The notes: generated by a model from the letters alone, not told the origin. A stretch of DNA of 42,320 bases from Chara braunii (GCA_003427395.1 BFEA01000032.1:486944-529263); one strand, 5' to 3'. Shown: positions 10,913 through 21,072, counted from the stretch's first letter. Numbers and translations: made by a program.

Positions 10913-11690
10913 GTCACTCTCAAGGGTCCTTTGAATAAATGTGAGGGGGTTGGGCTTGCATCTCAGGAAAGATAGAGTTGTCATGCATGGTTTGGGGAGT
11001 GAGGGACAGTGTCAATGGTTGATGGTTGACGCCATTAGTACATGGCATGTGAACTGTCTTTGCATTATGTTGTGCAGGTTTGTTTTGTGCATGATTTGGC
11101 CTGGACTGGAATTGACATCGTGAAGAGTTTGGACACTCAGCACTTGTGAAAGTGGGAAGGGTTCCCAACGGTAATACCTCGTTCTTCATAATCAAGTCTT
11201 ATATACTATCTGATGATCAGTCATACGCAGAGTGGAATAAATTATCTTTGATAGTGACAAGGTTCTGATACGTTGATCATAGAGGCTAGAAGGAGAAAGT
11301 GTTTTGAGAATAAAAGCGGAAATAAGACGACCGTCTCAAAGTTCGACCTGAGTATCTAACGGATCAGTCATAGGCGTCTTACCGCGCGTACCCCATTTCA
11401 TGGTACAGCGATCGAGCAAACGCCCTCGGCCGACCTACCTCTACTCAGGCATATAAAAGCCTTTGCACGTGGGCCGGTAGCTCAGCAGGGATACGCCTAC
11501 CTGACGGTGGTGACAACCCCTCGGGTAGAGGTACGTTGTACCTCGCGACGTCCCGACCTGTCGCAGGGCGTCGTGAAGGTATAGCACACGATTGGAGTGG
11601 TGACAAGTTGATTCTTCAAAAATAAATCATGCGTCACACGACCGTAAGGTTCAGCGCTCCCAGCAGGGCGCAAGATCGCCGCGCGCGATA
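10913..11690 (+). mobile_element. LTR 3' end block, left copy
   Basis: Matches 40479-41218 over its whole length at roughly 90% by eye, with one gap of about 40 bases near 11320-11370. Both copies stop at the same point: GCGCGCGATA here and GCGCGCGACA in the other, where CA is the canonical LTR terminus. A primer-binding site begins 2 bp downstream only in this copy, so this is the 5' LTR side. It holds a TATA box. The short frames in it are not supported as genes. Confidence 0.8.
11452..11458 (+). promoter_or_regulatory. LTR TATA box
   Basis: TATAAAA within CATATAAAAGCC, about 240 bp before the LTR end, a usual position for an LTR promoter. The right-hand copy reads TGTAAAA (40974-40980), so its TATA box is damaged. 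Confidence 0.6.
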
Positions 11691-11692
11691 GG

Positions 11693-11712
11693 TGGCACCG
11701 TTGCCGGGGATC
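11693..11712 (+). other. Primer-binding site, tRNA-Asp type
   Basis: TGGCACCGTTGCCGGGGATC is complementary to the 3' end of plant cytosolic tRNA-Asp(GUC), including CCA, with one mismatch (A at the fifth base). It starts two bases after the LTR end. Plant Ty3/gypsy elements of the Athila/Tat type commonly use this primer. It primes minus-strand DNA synthesis during reverse transcription. Confidence 0.85.
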
Positions 11713-11924
11713 TCGTTCTCTAGCCGAGGTCCTTAGAGAACGAGCTCGGGTAAGGCAAAATCCTGACAAAAACGACAATCATCGAAGTCAAAATTGACTA
11801 AGGGTCTAAGCGGAATAAGGTGACTCGCGTTGTTAGTAACAAGTAGTCAACAAATCAGTGCGTAGGATATAGGTTAATTGATACCTAAGTACAATTACCC
11901 GACTTATAGTAAAAGTTAACGAAT

Positions 11925-12435
11925 ATGGCACCTAAAAGTCGTGGGACCGGTACTTGTAGAGGAAGAGGCGGCAGACAAGGGAAGACACCGGAAAGGCCTA
12001 TAGATTTGACTAAGAAATGGGAAGACTGAAGAGAAAATGATAAAGGGTCAGAAGAGAAGGAGGAAGGGTTGAGGGTACGAAGGTACCGGGAGGAAAGGCG
12101 CATGCATACTCCAAACCCTGAGGAAATGACTTTCTACTCATATAAGTACGCAAAGGCGTTACGGGGAGTCTCCGCCACGTTTTGAGTCACCTAGCCGGCC
12201 CCAATTTGGACCTTACAAACCATCATCTTCCTCGGCTCCAGAAAGGCAGTTGACAATCCTTCCTCAGTCGCGCTTATCGACATCACAACCTGCACCGCAT
12301 GTTCCGGATCCTCCTCTTGTTTCCCAACTTGCAACATATGATAGAAGTTTGTGTATTTCGCTTTTGTTATTTCTGATATGTCAAATAGAAATTTGTGGAC
12401 TACTGTCCTGCTTGTTATATAAAAATATTATATAA
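11925..12435 (+). pseudogene. RG/proline-rich leader ORF, broken
   Basis: The first frame after the primer-binding site starts at ATG 11925 and encodes a basic MAPKSRGTGTCRGRGG-like N-terminus. It is interrupted by an in-frame TGA at 12027 and stops at 12183-12185. A shifted frame then gives a proline/serine-rich stretch (SPPRFESPSRPQFGPYKP) that runs to about 12435. I read this as one ORF with a stop and a frameshift near 12160, but two unrelated frames are possible. Basic RG-rich tails in retroelements often bind nucleic acid; that role is inference. No known domain is recognised. Confidence 0.45.
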
Positions 12436-12783
12436 GGATTAGGGATTGGAATAGTACAACAAATAAAAGAAGGCTAGTGAAGCCTTGTTAAATAAGGAGA
12501 AACTGAATGTCGGATCATAGGACACGTCTACGGAAATGAAATGATCAATGCTCAAACATCTCCAAAACAGGTGAAGGATGGTTTAATAATAAGCATGCCA
12601 AAGCGGCAAGGAGTGAATAAGAAAATATGGGTTTGATCAAGACAAGAGGAGTGATCAGCTTATTCTCACAGGCTAACTCTCACGGTTAGGCAAGCTAAGA
12701 TTGTCCGTTGGAATAAGGCAATAGATCCTCTTTTAGTTCAACACTTTCAGCACTAAGGAGAGATCAGTATAGGTTAGATTGCA

Positions 12784-12846
12784 GTAAGAAAGTATTAGAT
12801 AGTGAGCTAAAAATAAGGTTCTTTCTTTTGCGTATTGTGTAAACAG
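12784..12846 (+). other. Intron-like segment 1 (63 bp)
   Basis: Donor GTAAGA at 12784, pyrimidine-rich TTCTTTCTTTTGCG, and acceptor AACAG ending at 12846, just before GGTACCAA and the ATG at 12855. It is one of four donor/acceptor pairs that separate the ORFs of this element. Splicing is not proven. Confidence 0.4.
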
Positions 12847-12854
12847 GGTACCAA

Positions 12855-13634
12855 ATGGCTCCGGAAATGTGGTTCGCTGTTGAGTTCGATCCGATTAACT
12901 TACCCCAACAAAAAGGCAAAGGGATAGAAATGACACTACCCCGAAGGAAGTGGGAAGAGGGCGAAGATATGGACACATGGTGTGAAAGTTTGATAGGGCC
13001 AGAAACCTTTATATGGGTTGAAACTGAAAAGACTACAGGAGGAAGACGTGCGATAATAAGAGTGACCTTCTACCTATCTACACTTCTTTGGAAAACGCTT
13101 TCAATTGACCTCGCGATAGGAAAAAGTGGTTCTCTTTCCAAATATATTCTGACTGCTGGATCAGTACTCGACGCGTTTTCTCGGAAAGTGAATAGGGGAG
13201 GAGAAGGAATGATCTTGCGATCAATTGAAGCAAAGTGGGCAGAAGATTTCGTCTATCCGACTATAAATGTCAAAACAACTCTTCTTAAAGTCATAATCGA
13301 CGAAACTTTTTCAGGAGTGGAGAATGTAGAGCGGGCCGTACTCGCGGCACGATCGGTACCAAAAATGGGCTTTGAGTTTAAAAGGCCTGATATCATGTAC
13401 TGTCTATAATTGGAAATGGGACCGAAACTAGCAAAAAGGGATTTCTATGATGTCTTATGCATTATGAATGCATATCTGCAGAGTTATTGGTTGGACGATC
13501 GTATGACATATTGGAAGAAGCTCCGTAAGGAAGTCTGTATTGAAACTTTTATAGACGATATTCCTTCTCTTTTTTGCATGCTCAGGGGATTTTGGTACGA
13601 AGATTGGGGGCCCTCGGACGGACTGGAGAATTGA
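12855..13634 (+). pseudogene. Unknown ORF 1a (paralogue of 1b)
   Basis: A frame of 260 codons from ATG 12855 with one in-frame TAA at 13407, so the product is probably truncated. I do not recognise the family. It is clearly related to the frame at 14047-14840. Shared features are the IGP.F.WVET block, the RVT.YLST.LW block, the KWA.DF.YPT block and the C-terminal M...WKKL block. No zinc knuckle, signal peptide or membrane helix is visible. It sits between the primer-binding site and gag, where Ty3/gypsy elements normally have nothing or an extra accessory ORF, and starts 9 bases after an acceptor-like CAG/GGTACC. A Gag-related or accessory role is conceivable but unsupported. Confidence 0.6.
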
Positions 13635-13636
13635 GA

Positions 13637-14046
13637 TAAATGAGCAAAATCCAGAAACAGGTGATGTGTCAAGGAACGTTTTGGGTATCAGAAGGGGAAC
13701 CTAAAGTCTAAGAAAGAAGGCATGTAACGGCGGGGACTATGGAAGAAGACCACTGCCTCCGATGATATTCCGAGATTTGTGTTACCCTGACTTCCTTCTT
13801 CTCATATCAAAGGGGTATCTGATAGGGGCGTGAGGCCTTAAGAGTTGGTAATTGGGTTTGGATAAGATATTGAGAAAGAGTGATGGTAAGTATAACGGTC
13901 AGCATTAAGGATCATTGCCTGAACGGGGAGGATGTTAATTAATAGGAAGTTTATATACAATCGTATAAGGAAGCGGACATTTCAGACAGGAGGGAATAGA
14001 TTGTCAATCTCACACTTAGATGTACTGATTTTCTTTCTTCTAACAG
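13637..14046 (+). other. Spacer with intron-like segment 2
   Basis: No gene seen. A strong donor GTAAGTAT at 13886 and a strong acceptor (TTTTCTTTCTTCTAACAG ending at 14046) bound a 161-bp intron-like segment immediately before GGTACCAA, the same exon start as at 12847. Confidence 0.45.
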
Positions 14047-14840
14047 GGTACCAAGAAAACAACCAAGATATCATATGCCATTCAGAGGTTCGAAGTTAAA
14101 TTGCCTATTCGCACACCTCAGGGACTGAAGATGTCATTACCCCTGGGATGGACTGAAAGGGAAGAATAATTTCTTTTTGGTGTGGCATCTCTATTGGTCC
14201 GAAGGCATTTGTATGGGTCGAGACTGGACATACCTTAGATCGGGAGAGTGTAATAGTACGAGTCACCTTGTATCTTTCAACACATCTATGGAGGATGCAT
14301 GGTGTAGATCTGGCACTCGGAGACATTCAACCCATATGTCAGTATGTCCAAATGACAGAGGCCGTTTTAAACGGGAAAGTTCGAGAAACAAGTTGGGGAG
14401 AACTTCGACCCATTATATCTACAACAAATACAAAATGGGCATCAGATTTCTCCTATCCCACCGAGTACGTCCAAACAGATCTCCCAGACTTCATCGTTGA
14501 TGAAGTTTTGAAAGGGCAAGCCAATGTTGAGCAAGCGGCATTGGCCGTCTTAGCCATTCCGCAGACCGGATATGCTATCTCTACGCCCCAGGCTCTCTAT
14601 AGTTTATATCTCGGAATGGGATCAGAATTGGCAGATAGAGAGTTGGAGGAGATACTGTCCATAGTTGAGGCTTATGTCCGGGTAGATTTTACAGAGCCTA
14701 GAAAGACCTTTTGGAAGAAACTCAAGGCTGAAATGAAAATTAAAATACGCATCGACAGTCTCCCCATAATGTTTGGGATGATGTACGATTCGTGGACTGG
14801 GAATTGGGTGTCAATCGAGGAAGTCGAAGGACAGGATTGA
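14047..14840 (+). pseudogene. Unknown ORF 1b (paralogue of 1a)
   Basis: Second copy of the unknown protein. Its N-terminal part lies in the frame beginning GGTACCAAG at 14047 and breaks at a stop near 14167. The rest is readable from about 14190, and the open frame from 14268 runs to TGA at 14838-14840 (190 codons from that ATG). Conserved blocks shared with ORF 1a include WVET, RVTLYLSTHLW, KWASDFSYPT and FWKKLKAEM. The initiating ATG of ORF 1a is not present at the equivalent place, so expression may have relied on splicing. Family and function are unknown. A tandem duplication before gag is unusual for Ty3/gypsy. Confidence 0.6.
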
Positions 14841-14874
14841 TGAAGAATCAGAAGTTGTGAATCTAATTTAAGTA

Positions 14875-14883
14875 GGGGGGGGG
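14875..14883. repeat. G9 tract
   Basis: A run of nine G after AAGTA. It resembles the polypurine tract at 26506-26524 and could be a secondary plus-strand priming site, but it is not close to an LTR. Confidence 0.3.
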
Positions 14884-14905
14884 AGTATTCCAAAAAGGGA
14901 CATTA

Positions 14906-14982
14906 GTAAGTCGGTACTATAAGCAAAGACAAAAGAATAAAAATAATTCAGGGACTTGTTGTTTTCTTTCATGTGATAACAG
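14906..14982 (+). other. Intron-like segment 3 (77 bp)
   Basis: Donor GTAAGT at 14906 and pyrimidine-rich TTGTTGTTTTCTTTC before acceptor AACAG ending at 14982, 22 bases upstream of the gag ATG. Confidence 0.45.
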
Positions 14983-15004
14983 ATCAACCAAAGGTTGAGG
15001 AAAG

Positions 15005-16561
15005 ATGGGGGATGACGTTGGACAAGGGTCCATCACGGCAGCAGAAATCGCTAAGTTACTGGATAATAGAAGCATCAGGCGGTCGCAATTACCCCGAATA
15101 GAAATCTTTCTGTTCAAAGGAGAAAGGGTCTCGCACTGGCTAGAGTTGCTAGAGCAGGTCTTCAATCGTTTAACCCCAGCTGAGAAATTCGCTCAGTTAT
15201 ATGAATATGTATGGTGGGAGTTTCATCCGGATGTGGAAAGGATTGTAACCGATGCCCAGGGGAACTGGGGCAACTTCAAGAAAGACATGCAGAGGAAGTA
15301 CAAATAAGGAGATGGGTTGTTGACTGTAGACGAGCTTCACAACATTAGCCGAAGTGACTTTACTACAATAGGGGTCTTTGCAACGACTTTTGAAAAAATG
15401 GTTGCGAGAGTTTCAGGGTTTTCCGAAGAAATGCAGTGTGTAATCTTCCTCAGAAAATTCTCCGGATACGAAACAATGGAACTGACCCGAGGTGGAGCCC
15501 TAGGGAAGCAGACATCATGGGAAACAATAAAGAGGAACCTGGCCTCCGGAGATCTGGATCAGGTATTCCACCATCAAGTGAAGATAGAAATGAAGAAGAG
15601 AAAGGAAGTAGGAGTCATCCAAGGGGCTGACTCAGCCTTAGGAGGAATATTAAGCAGTATGGCAACTCAGCTGAAAGAATTGAAAGACAAAGTTGACTCA
15701 GGATCTGTAATGGTGGTGGGTCAGGCAGCAAGTAAGAGGGAGTATCAAGAAGGAGAAGAAAAGGAAGAAGGAGGAAAAAATTTTGAGACAGTAACCCAAC
15801 CAAAGAAGACACAGAGGCAAAATCGCAATCAAGCAACGGGAGAACAGGGAACCGGCAGAGGACAGGCTGGTCGTGGAAAACAAAACCAAGGATCTCTAAG
15901 GGGACCTTGGCCGGTTGCGGCACCAGTAGGAGCTTGGCAAGAGTACTTCCCAGAGAATCAATGGTCATGGTATGAACCAAATATGCCTCACATGCAGGAA
16001 GCAGAGCCTTCACAGGGTCGAGGTGGAGGTCAACCTCAGCACGTACCGCCAGAAAACCAAGGGCAGCAACAGTTTCGGGGGCAAGGACACGGACAAGGTA
16101 GAAATAGGAACGGGGGAAGAGGAAATGGCCAGAGAGGCCGAGGATACGGAGGAAGAGGAAACGGGGGACGAGGAAGCTGAGGCAATCAAAGGGCCCCTCA
16201 ACAAGGAAATTATAACCAAATGAACTTCAACCAAATCGGTCAAGGTTTCAATCAAGGCTATAACCAGGGTTATGACCAAGGTTATAACCAGAACTATGGT
16301 AGGGGTTTTGGCAGAAGTGATGGGCAGTTGAACGGTCAGGGATTTGGAAGAGGATGGATATATTACAGTGAGTGTACATGCACCCACTGTACAATCAGAG
16401 GACACACTGTAAAAAGGTGTCATGTGAGGAGAATGGATGAAGATAATGGATTAATTACGTCAAGCATAGATGAAGATGTGTTCAACAAGACAGGAAGACT
16501 GATAGACCCAAATATTCCAGGAGGCACTAGAAAGGAAGCACTCAAAGTTGCGGGATTTTGA
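15005..16561 (+). pseudogene. gag: Ty3/gypsy Gag (gag1), two in-frame stops
   Basis: Capsid/nucleocapsid protein that packages element RNA. One continuous frame from ATG 15005 to TGA 16559, about 518 codons, broken by TAA at 15305 and TGA at 16178. Residues about 35-190 look like a retrotransposon Gag capsid (VSHWLELLEQVFNRL, then WGNFKKDMQRKY and FATTFEKMVARV). They are followed by an acidic/basic hinge, a long Gln/Gly/Arg-rich RGG tail and YNQGYDQGYNQ repeats. A CCHC zinc knuckle C-x2-C-x4-H-x4-C (CTHCTIRGHTVKRC, coded around 16377-16420) follows, then a GLITSS...GRLID motif. The same frame continues toward the protease, as in a Gag-Pol polyprotein. It is preceded by an intron-like segment. 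The assignment is firm; the copy is dead. Confidence 0.85.
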
Positions 16562-17480
16562 CCCAGTGGGCCAGCCATGTTTCGCATATGGCAGGAGAAA
16601 GAGGACCCGTTTGTTTGGGTAGAGGAAATTGATGAGTTGAGTAATCAGCTAGGAAAATGAATGAGAATAAGTGAGGAAAAATAAGATGTCCCGTTGATTG
16701 AAATTGAGCCAGAAGAAGACAATGAGCTAAAGGAGTCATCAAAGGAAATCATGGGAAGAATGGAAGACCTGGTGGATAAGATGAGAAGGTTAAATATAAG
16801 AATGACAGACATCTGTAGAGAAGTTAAAGACTTGGAAATGAGCATTCCGCATGTATTCACCATGGGACAGGAAAAAGAAGCTTCCGAGCCAAGAGCACAC
16901 AATGTCAGAGCCGTGAGGGCGACTCAAGCCCAACAGGCTTTCACCATGAGTCAAGGAAGAGAAGGTTCCGAGTCAAGGGCATCCAACGCCAGAGCAGTGC
17001 GAGCAACTCTGACCGCTGGATCAGACGCAGCTTACCAGGCACTAAGGAATTATACTCCCCATACCGCACGAAAACCGAAGGGGGGTAATACGTCCAAGGA
17101 ACCGGCTCAGGCTCCTTTACCACCTCATGCAGAAGCCTCGATCGATGTAGAAGAAGATGAGGAGGATCAGGATGAGGTGCTTAGAAGAGAAGAGAACAAA
17201 CGCGCAGAGCAGAGGGCCAAAAAGCGTAAGACTAATGATGGAAAAGAGAAGATTGGGGAAAAGTCGAAAAAATCAAACCTCAATTGAAGAAGGTGTGGAC
17301 CTGGAGAATTTAGTAAACAAACTTCTCGAGGGACACAATGAGTTGCTAAACCTGAAAGAGATTTTGGCAACAGCGCCAAAACTCAGAGAGTTGGTCAAGG
17401 CTAAGCTGGAAAGGAAAAGAGTGACAACAGTTAGACTCCCCAAAGAAGCCAACTGGACGATTGCTAGCAGCAAAATGGAC
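16562..17480 (+). pseudogene. Gag-Pol linker: acidic coiled region
   Basis: Continues the gag frame through stops at 16559, 16658 and 16682. It then opens from 16694 to 17287 with charged, Ala/Arg-rich sequence containing a repeated unit (FTMGQEKEASEPRAHNVRAV and FTMSQGREGSESRASNARAV) and a highly acidic segment (DVEEDEEDQDE). A +1 frameshift near 17250-17290 leads to VNKLLEGHNELLNLKEILAT, a segment that in Ty3/gypsy polyproteins commonly lies just before the protease. It stops at 17480-17482. There is no catalytic domain here. I read it as linker and processing region of one polyprotein. Confidence 0.65.
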
Positions 17481-17482
17481 TA

Positions 17483-17973
17483 AAAGTCAGTAGGAACAGG
17501 GTTCATTGATGTTAATATCAGGGGAAAGGATTGTCCGGGAATGGTAGATACAAGAGCATAGATGAACATCATGAACTCGGAAACAGCTGAAAAGCTGGGA
17601 CTGAAGATTGACAAGAGAGACTGTGGATACCTTAATGGGGCAAGTGGAAAGTCAGGATATACTGGCATAGCATCAAATGTGATGGTGGAAGTTGGGCGAT
17701 ATCATGCCCATCTTGGATCTTCCTATATTACTAGGAAGGTATTTTTTATCGCGCTCGGAGACTCTCATCATGAACAAGCATGATTGGACCATGTTTGTGA
17801 TTCTATGTGACCCAGCGTGCGGAAACTTTGAGGTCATCACCTGTAAGAATACAGGTCCTCATAGCTCAAAGAACCGCCTCAATGCGGGATCATATACCTT
17901 TGAGGAGTCAGAGGAATGGAGGAAAGAGTTGGAATGGGGGTCTGATGAGGAAGATGAAGGAGAGGAGAATTAA
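17483..17973 (+). pseudogene. Retropepsin-like aspartic protease, inactivated
   Basis: Protease domain of the polyprotein, which would cut Gag-Pol. Readable pieces are FIDVNIRGKDCPGMVDTRA, a stop TAG at 17560, then MNIMNSETAEKLGLKI, GASGKSGYTGIASNVMVEVG and, after a +1 frameshift near 17690, PILLGRYFLSRSETLIM. The order matches retropepsins: the D-T-G active-site loop, the hydrophobic flap region and the ILLGR motif. The active-site triad reads D-T-R instead of D-T-G, and the adjacent stop removes everything after it. It is placed between gag and RT as expected for Ty3/gypsy. Confidence 0.8.
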
Positions 17974-18327
17974 GGATTAACTTTAAGCTTGGCAAACATT
18001 GACCAAGCTATGTATATGGTCTCCGCTTATGAGATGGCGGAACCAGAAGCAATCAAAGCTCTGGCAGACAAGTTATATGATTACCCTGAAGGAGGAAAGT
18101 TGGAACTGGTTTACAAGCCGCCATCCACACAAGTAGCAAGAATGCAGGGGCCGTATGCTCAAGTAATCGACCAGCATTTTTTAGGGGTGGGCTCAAGCAA
18201 GGAAGCAAAAGGAGGTACAAGACAAAAGATAAGAAGAGTCACCCAGTTACAGTTCTAGTAACACACGAGGAGAGTGTGTACTACGAACAAGAGAGGAAAC
18301 TGATAATGCAGATGAAAGAGAGATGGA
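17974..18327 (+). pseudogene. Protease-RT linker, frame-disrupted
   Basis: After TAA 17971 the frame 17989-18258 encodes a charged linker (LANIDQAMYMVSAYEMAEPE...YKPPSTQVARM). From about 18255 to 18345 the best coding signal lies in another frame (VTHEESVYYEQERKLIMQMK...WNAIDYWGIG), so at least one frameshift separates it from RT. It is polyprotein spacer typical of this element type, with no catalytic motif. Confidence 0.55.
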
Positions 18328-19344
18328 ATGCAATTGATTATTGGGGAATCGGGTTTTCTGACAGAGCAGGAGAAGGCGCTGGTAGTAGGGTTGATGGAGG
18401 AAAAACATCGCGCCTATGCCTTCAATGATGATCAGAGGGGGAGGTTAAATGTGGATAGGGTAGGAATGATCCGAATCCACACAGTCCCTCACCAACCATG
18501 GAATGTCAGAGGAGCCAGATACCCAAACCCTGATGATCAAAGAAGAGTAGTGGAGTATCTGGATGGGAAGATTGGATCGCATGTGGCAAGGTACTCTAGC
18601 GGACCATACGCATCACCATGGTTCTGTTTTATTAAGCCAAACGGAATGCTTAGATGGGTGCAGGATTTGCAGAAATTGAACGCTGTAACAGTTAGAGATG
18701 CTGGTGGGCTTCCTAACGCAGATCAGCTCTCTGAGGCATGTGCAGGAAGGGCTATTATTTCGCTCATAGATCTGTATTCTGGTTACGACCAGTGTTCAGT
18801 CTATCCGGATGATAGGTCAATCACTGCGATGCACACTTCCAGAGGGTTGATTCATATGAACGTGGCATCCCAGGGATGGACAAACGCAGTAGCCATGGTG
18901 TAGAGGAGCATGGTAAGAGTCATGCAATCGATCAGCCCGCAGATTACTGAGCCCTATATTGATGACCTTGCGGTAAAAGGATCAATGGAGAAAGATGAGC
19001 AAGAGGTTGCACCTGGCATAAGGAAGTTTGTCTGGGATCATATCAACGATCTCAGAAAAGTGCTTGACTTGTTACAAGAGTACAACCTCACGGCCAGTGG
19101 AGCAAAATCCAAGCACTGCATGAAGGAAACCATCATTTTGGGTTTCCTGTGCAATGAACAAGGACGTCGTCCAGACACCAAGAAAACAAATAAGATCCTT
19201 GAATGACCTACGCCATTCAGGAACGTCAGTGAAGTGAGATGTTTTCTTGGAACATGTGGGTTGTGGAGAGTGTTCATTGAAAGGTTTGCCGCTAAGACGG
19301 AACATGTGAGGAAGTTGGTAAGGAAGAATCAAGAATGGGAATGA
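18328..19344 (+). pseudogene. pol: Ty3/gypsy reverse transcriptase, broken
   Basis: RNA-dependent DNA polymerase. Motifs appear in the correct order: GPYASPWFCFIKPNG, LRWVQDLQKLN, LIDLYSGYDQ, TAMHTSRGLIHMNV, GWTNAVAM and the catalytic box EPYIDDLAVKG (around 18950-18985). They are followed by the thumb-side FLCNEQGRRPDTKK and RNVSEVRCFLGTCG. The frame from 18328 runs straight into RNase H and integrase, interrupted by TAG 18901 and TGA at 19204 and 19342. The YIDD catalytic box itself is intact. Family assignment (Ty3/gypsy, long terminal repeat class) is firm from motif order RT-RNase H-integrase. The GWTNAV and SLIDLYSGYDQ variants suggest a lineage distinct from the classic plant Tat/Athila clades; that is inference. 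Confidence 0.9.
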
Positions 19345-19860
19345 GGAGAGAAGCAGGAACAGGTGGTAAAGGACTTGAAGAAGGAATTTGAGGAAGGGGG
19401 TATTGTGCTGGGTGTTCCAAACTATGATGTCATTATTGAACGACCCTTCATCGTAGAAACCAACGCTGGATCAACAACCCTGGGAGTAGTTTTGATACAG
19501 GTTGATTCAGGAGGGAAGGAAATACCATTGCGATTTGAGAGTCGAATCCTGAACACTACTGAAATGAACTACTCTCAATTCAAGAAAGAGGCCTTGGCAG
19601 TGTTGCAGTGCTTGCGCATCTTCAGGCATTACCTCTACGGGAGGAGGTTTGTTTTGAGGATAGATCCAACAGCGCTCATGTATTCTCTCAAGAACTTCAC
19701 GCCTACGGATCCCACGATCACCAGATGACTCACGTATATCTGGATGTTCGACTTTCAGTTGGAACATATCCCAGGAAGTAAGAACAGGGTCAATGGTTTG
19801 AGCAGGATAGAATGGGAGAAGCCTAGAGAGTCCAAAGAAGAAGCACCACCGGTAAATTGA
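19345..19860 (+). pseudogene. pol: RNase H domain, broken
   Basis: Degrades RNA of the RNA-DNA hybrid during reverse transcription. Same frame as RT. Recognisable: FIVETNAGSTTLGVVLIQ, RILNTTEMNYSQFKKEALAVL, FRHYLYGRRFVLRIDPTALMYSL, then the connection FDFQLEHIPGSKNRVNGLSR. The first catalytic Asp of the T-D-A-S type box is Asn here (TNAG). The glutamate (KKEALAV) and later Asp (RIDPTAL) remain. TGA stops at 19726 and 19858 interrupt it. The domain is therefore catalytically damaged as well as truncated. Confidence 0.85.
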
Positions 19861-19863
19861 TTT

Positions 19864-20325
19864 TTGGACGAAGACGATATGCAGCTTCATGTAAACTCAT
19901 TGAAGCTAAGTGTTAACGATAAGGAGGCCAGGAGAGGGAAACCCATGTGGTTTGCGCCAGCAACCTTCGTGAAAATCGAAGGGTTGGTGTTGAAACCTTT
20001 CATTGAGAAGGATTCATGGGGAGAAAGAAACGGAGAATGGATGACTGAACTAGCCTTGGCAGAGACTTACCGTTTGACAGACGATCCGGTAACAATTGAG
20101 GCTGGAGTAAGACAAGTTGATCAACACTTGCTGACAATGGGGAGAGTACATTACCTTTTTAACTCTCTCCTACAGGTCCAGGCAGAGGATGACGAGGAAG
20201 TGGTAAAGCCAGATGAGATAGTACTGGGAGATGACTACGAATTCAGTGAGGAATTAGAGGGAGAAGAGTTTGAGCAAGGTGAAATCTCGGAAGATTTTTG
20301 AGAAGAAGAGTATGACGGGTTCCAC
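19864..20325 (+). pseudogene. RNase H-integrase spacer
   Basis: A same-frame stretch of about 145 codons ending in TGA 20299. The first half (NSLKLSVNDKEARRGKPMWF...) is globular-looking and unrecognised. The second half is strongly acidic (DDEEVVKPDEIVLGDDYEFS). In Ty3/gypsy polyproteins a variable spacer lies here. No function assigned. Confidence 0.55.
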
Positions 20326-20850
20326 TTGGAGATGGGACTTCTTCTCTCAGGGGACAAGCGAGAAAGAGAGGTTAGTAAAAAGACCCTCCGCATGAGAGAT
20401 CATTATATAGTACGAGGAGGACACCTTTTTATCCGAGATAAACGTGGGTCTCCTAGGAGGGTCATTTGTGGCAGAAATCGTCAGATTGACGTCATAGCAA
20501 CTCTCCATGATGGGCCAGTAGGTGGTCACAGAGGCTTCGCCGCCACAGTCAAGAAGATATCTGAGTTGTACTTCTGGGAAGGAATGTATGGGATGATCCG
20601 GACTTACAGCGAATCTTGTATACCATGCCAAATCAGATCACCAATCAGGAACAAGGAGCCTTTACATCCAAGGTACATTAAAGATATAGGGGCAGTGATC
20701 CACATGGATCTTTTGGCAATGTCGCAAGGGATTGGGGGATATAACTATATCTTTGATGCTAGGGATAACCTTACGGGGTTTGTTGATGGGAAAGTCATTC
20801 GAACCAAGACTGGGGCAGTTTTGGCTGAATGTATCAAAGAATATTACCTC
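20326..20850 (+). pseudogene. pol: Integrase, N-terminal part
   Basis: Would insert element DNA into the genome. The HHCC zinc-binding domain is visible (HDGPVGGHRGF ... YSESCIPCQ, coded around 20505-20635), followed by the first catalytic-core Asp (VIHMDLLAM) and GGYNYIFDARDNLTGFVDG. The domain breaks off after KEYYLR at about 20850, where mitochondrial-type DNA begins, and resumes at about 22215. It is in frame with RT. The chain would end at 20884-20886 in this copy. Confidence 0.85.
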
Positions 20851-21070
20851 CGATGCCCCTATCAAGGAGCTTGTAGAACGACTTAAGAAGTATGGATTTG
20901 TAAGACGCACTTACAAAGGTTATATCCTTCCTATGCCAATAAGAATTATGATCCCGATGGACCACGCAGATATACTTGCATTTTACAATGCAAAAACCCG
21001 TGGCATTTTCAACTACTACTCCTTTGCGGCTCCCCTGGCGGGCCTGAGTCGTATTATACACTTATTGTGG
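20851..21070 (+). pseudogene. Group II intron maturase fragment (domain X)
   Basis: The frame starting around 20851 reads APIKELVERLKKYGFVRR, then IRIMIPMDHADILAFYNAKT, then RGIFNYYSFA and LSRIIHLLWSY. This order is typical of the maturase domain X that follows the RT part in group II intron proteins of plant and algal mitochondria, where it promotes intron splicing. Only about 73 residues remain; RT and endonuclease parts are absent. It abuts the integrase on the left and an antisense rRNA fragment on the right. It is a dead fragment carried into nuclear DNA. A plastid or bacterial maturase is possible, but the neighbouring rRNA and tRNA favour mitochondria. Confidence 0.8.
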
Positions 21071-21072
21071 TC

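Larger units (their letters stand above)
1..11690 (+). mobile_element. Proposed 5' LTR (partial, giant)
   Basis: Hypothesis. The stretch ends at 11690, two bases before a primer-binding site complementary to plant tRNA-Asp, where a 5' LTR must end. The same order of blocks recurs at 27.3-41.2 kb: 1-6506 matches 27.3-32.86 kb, then a hairpin array, then the TTCTGTTATCACT/GATAACA segment (10781 and 38971), then 10913-11690 matching 40479-41218. If the whole collinear stretch is the LTR it exceeds 11.7 kb, far longer than usual Ty3/gypsy LTRs. Alternatively only the last 0.78 kb is LTR and the rest is a segmental duplication. The middle parts (6.5-10.9 versus 32.9-40.5 kb) are strongly diverged, which weakens the simple model. 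Confidence 0.45.

Noticed and set aside
11478-11660. tRNA-like pol III promoter (TAGCTCAGCAGG as A box, GGTTCAGCGCTCC as B box) in the LTR end block, also at 41000
   Set aside because: The A box match is good, but the B box departs from GGTTCGANTCC and spacing is too long. No cloverleaf forms.
10913-11690. Ordinary LTR of only about 0.78 kb
   Set aside because: Not excluded, but it leaves the collinear copies A and B (one outside, one inside the element) unexplained and has no clear TG start shared by both copies. Kept as the main alternative.
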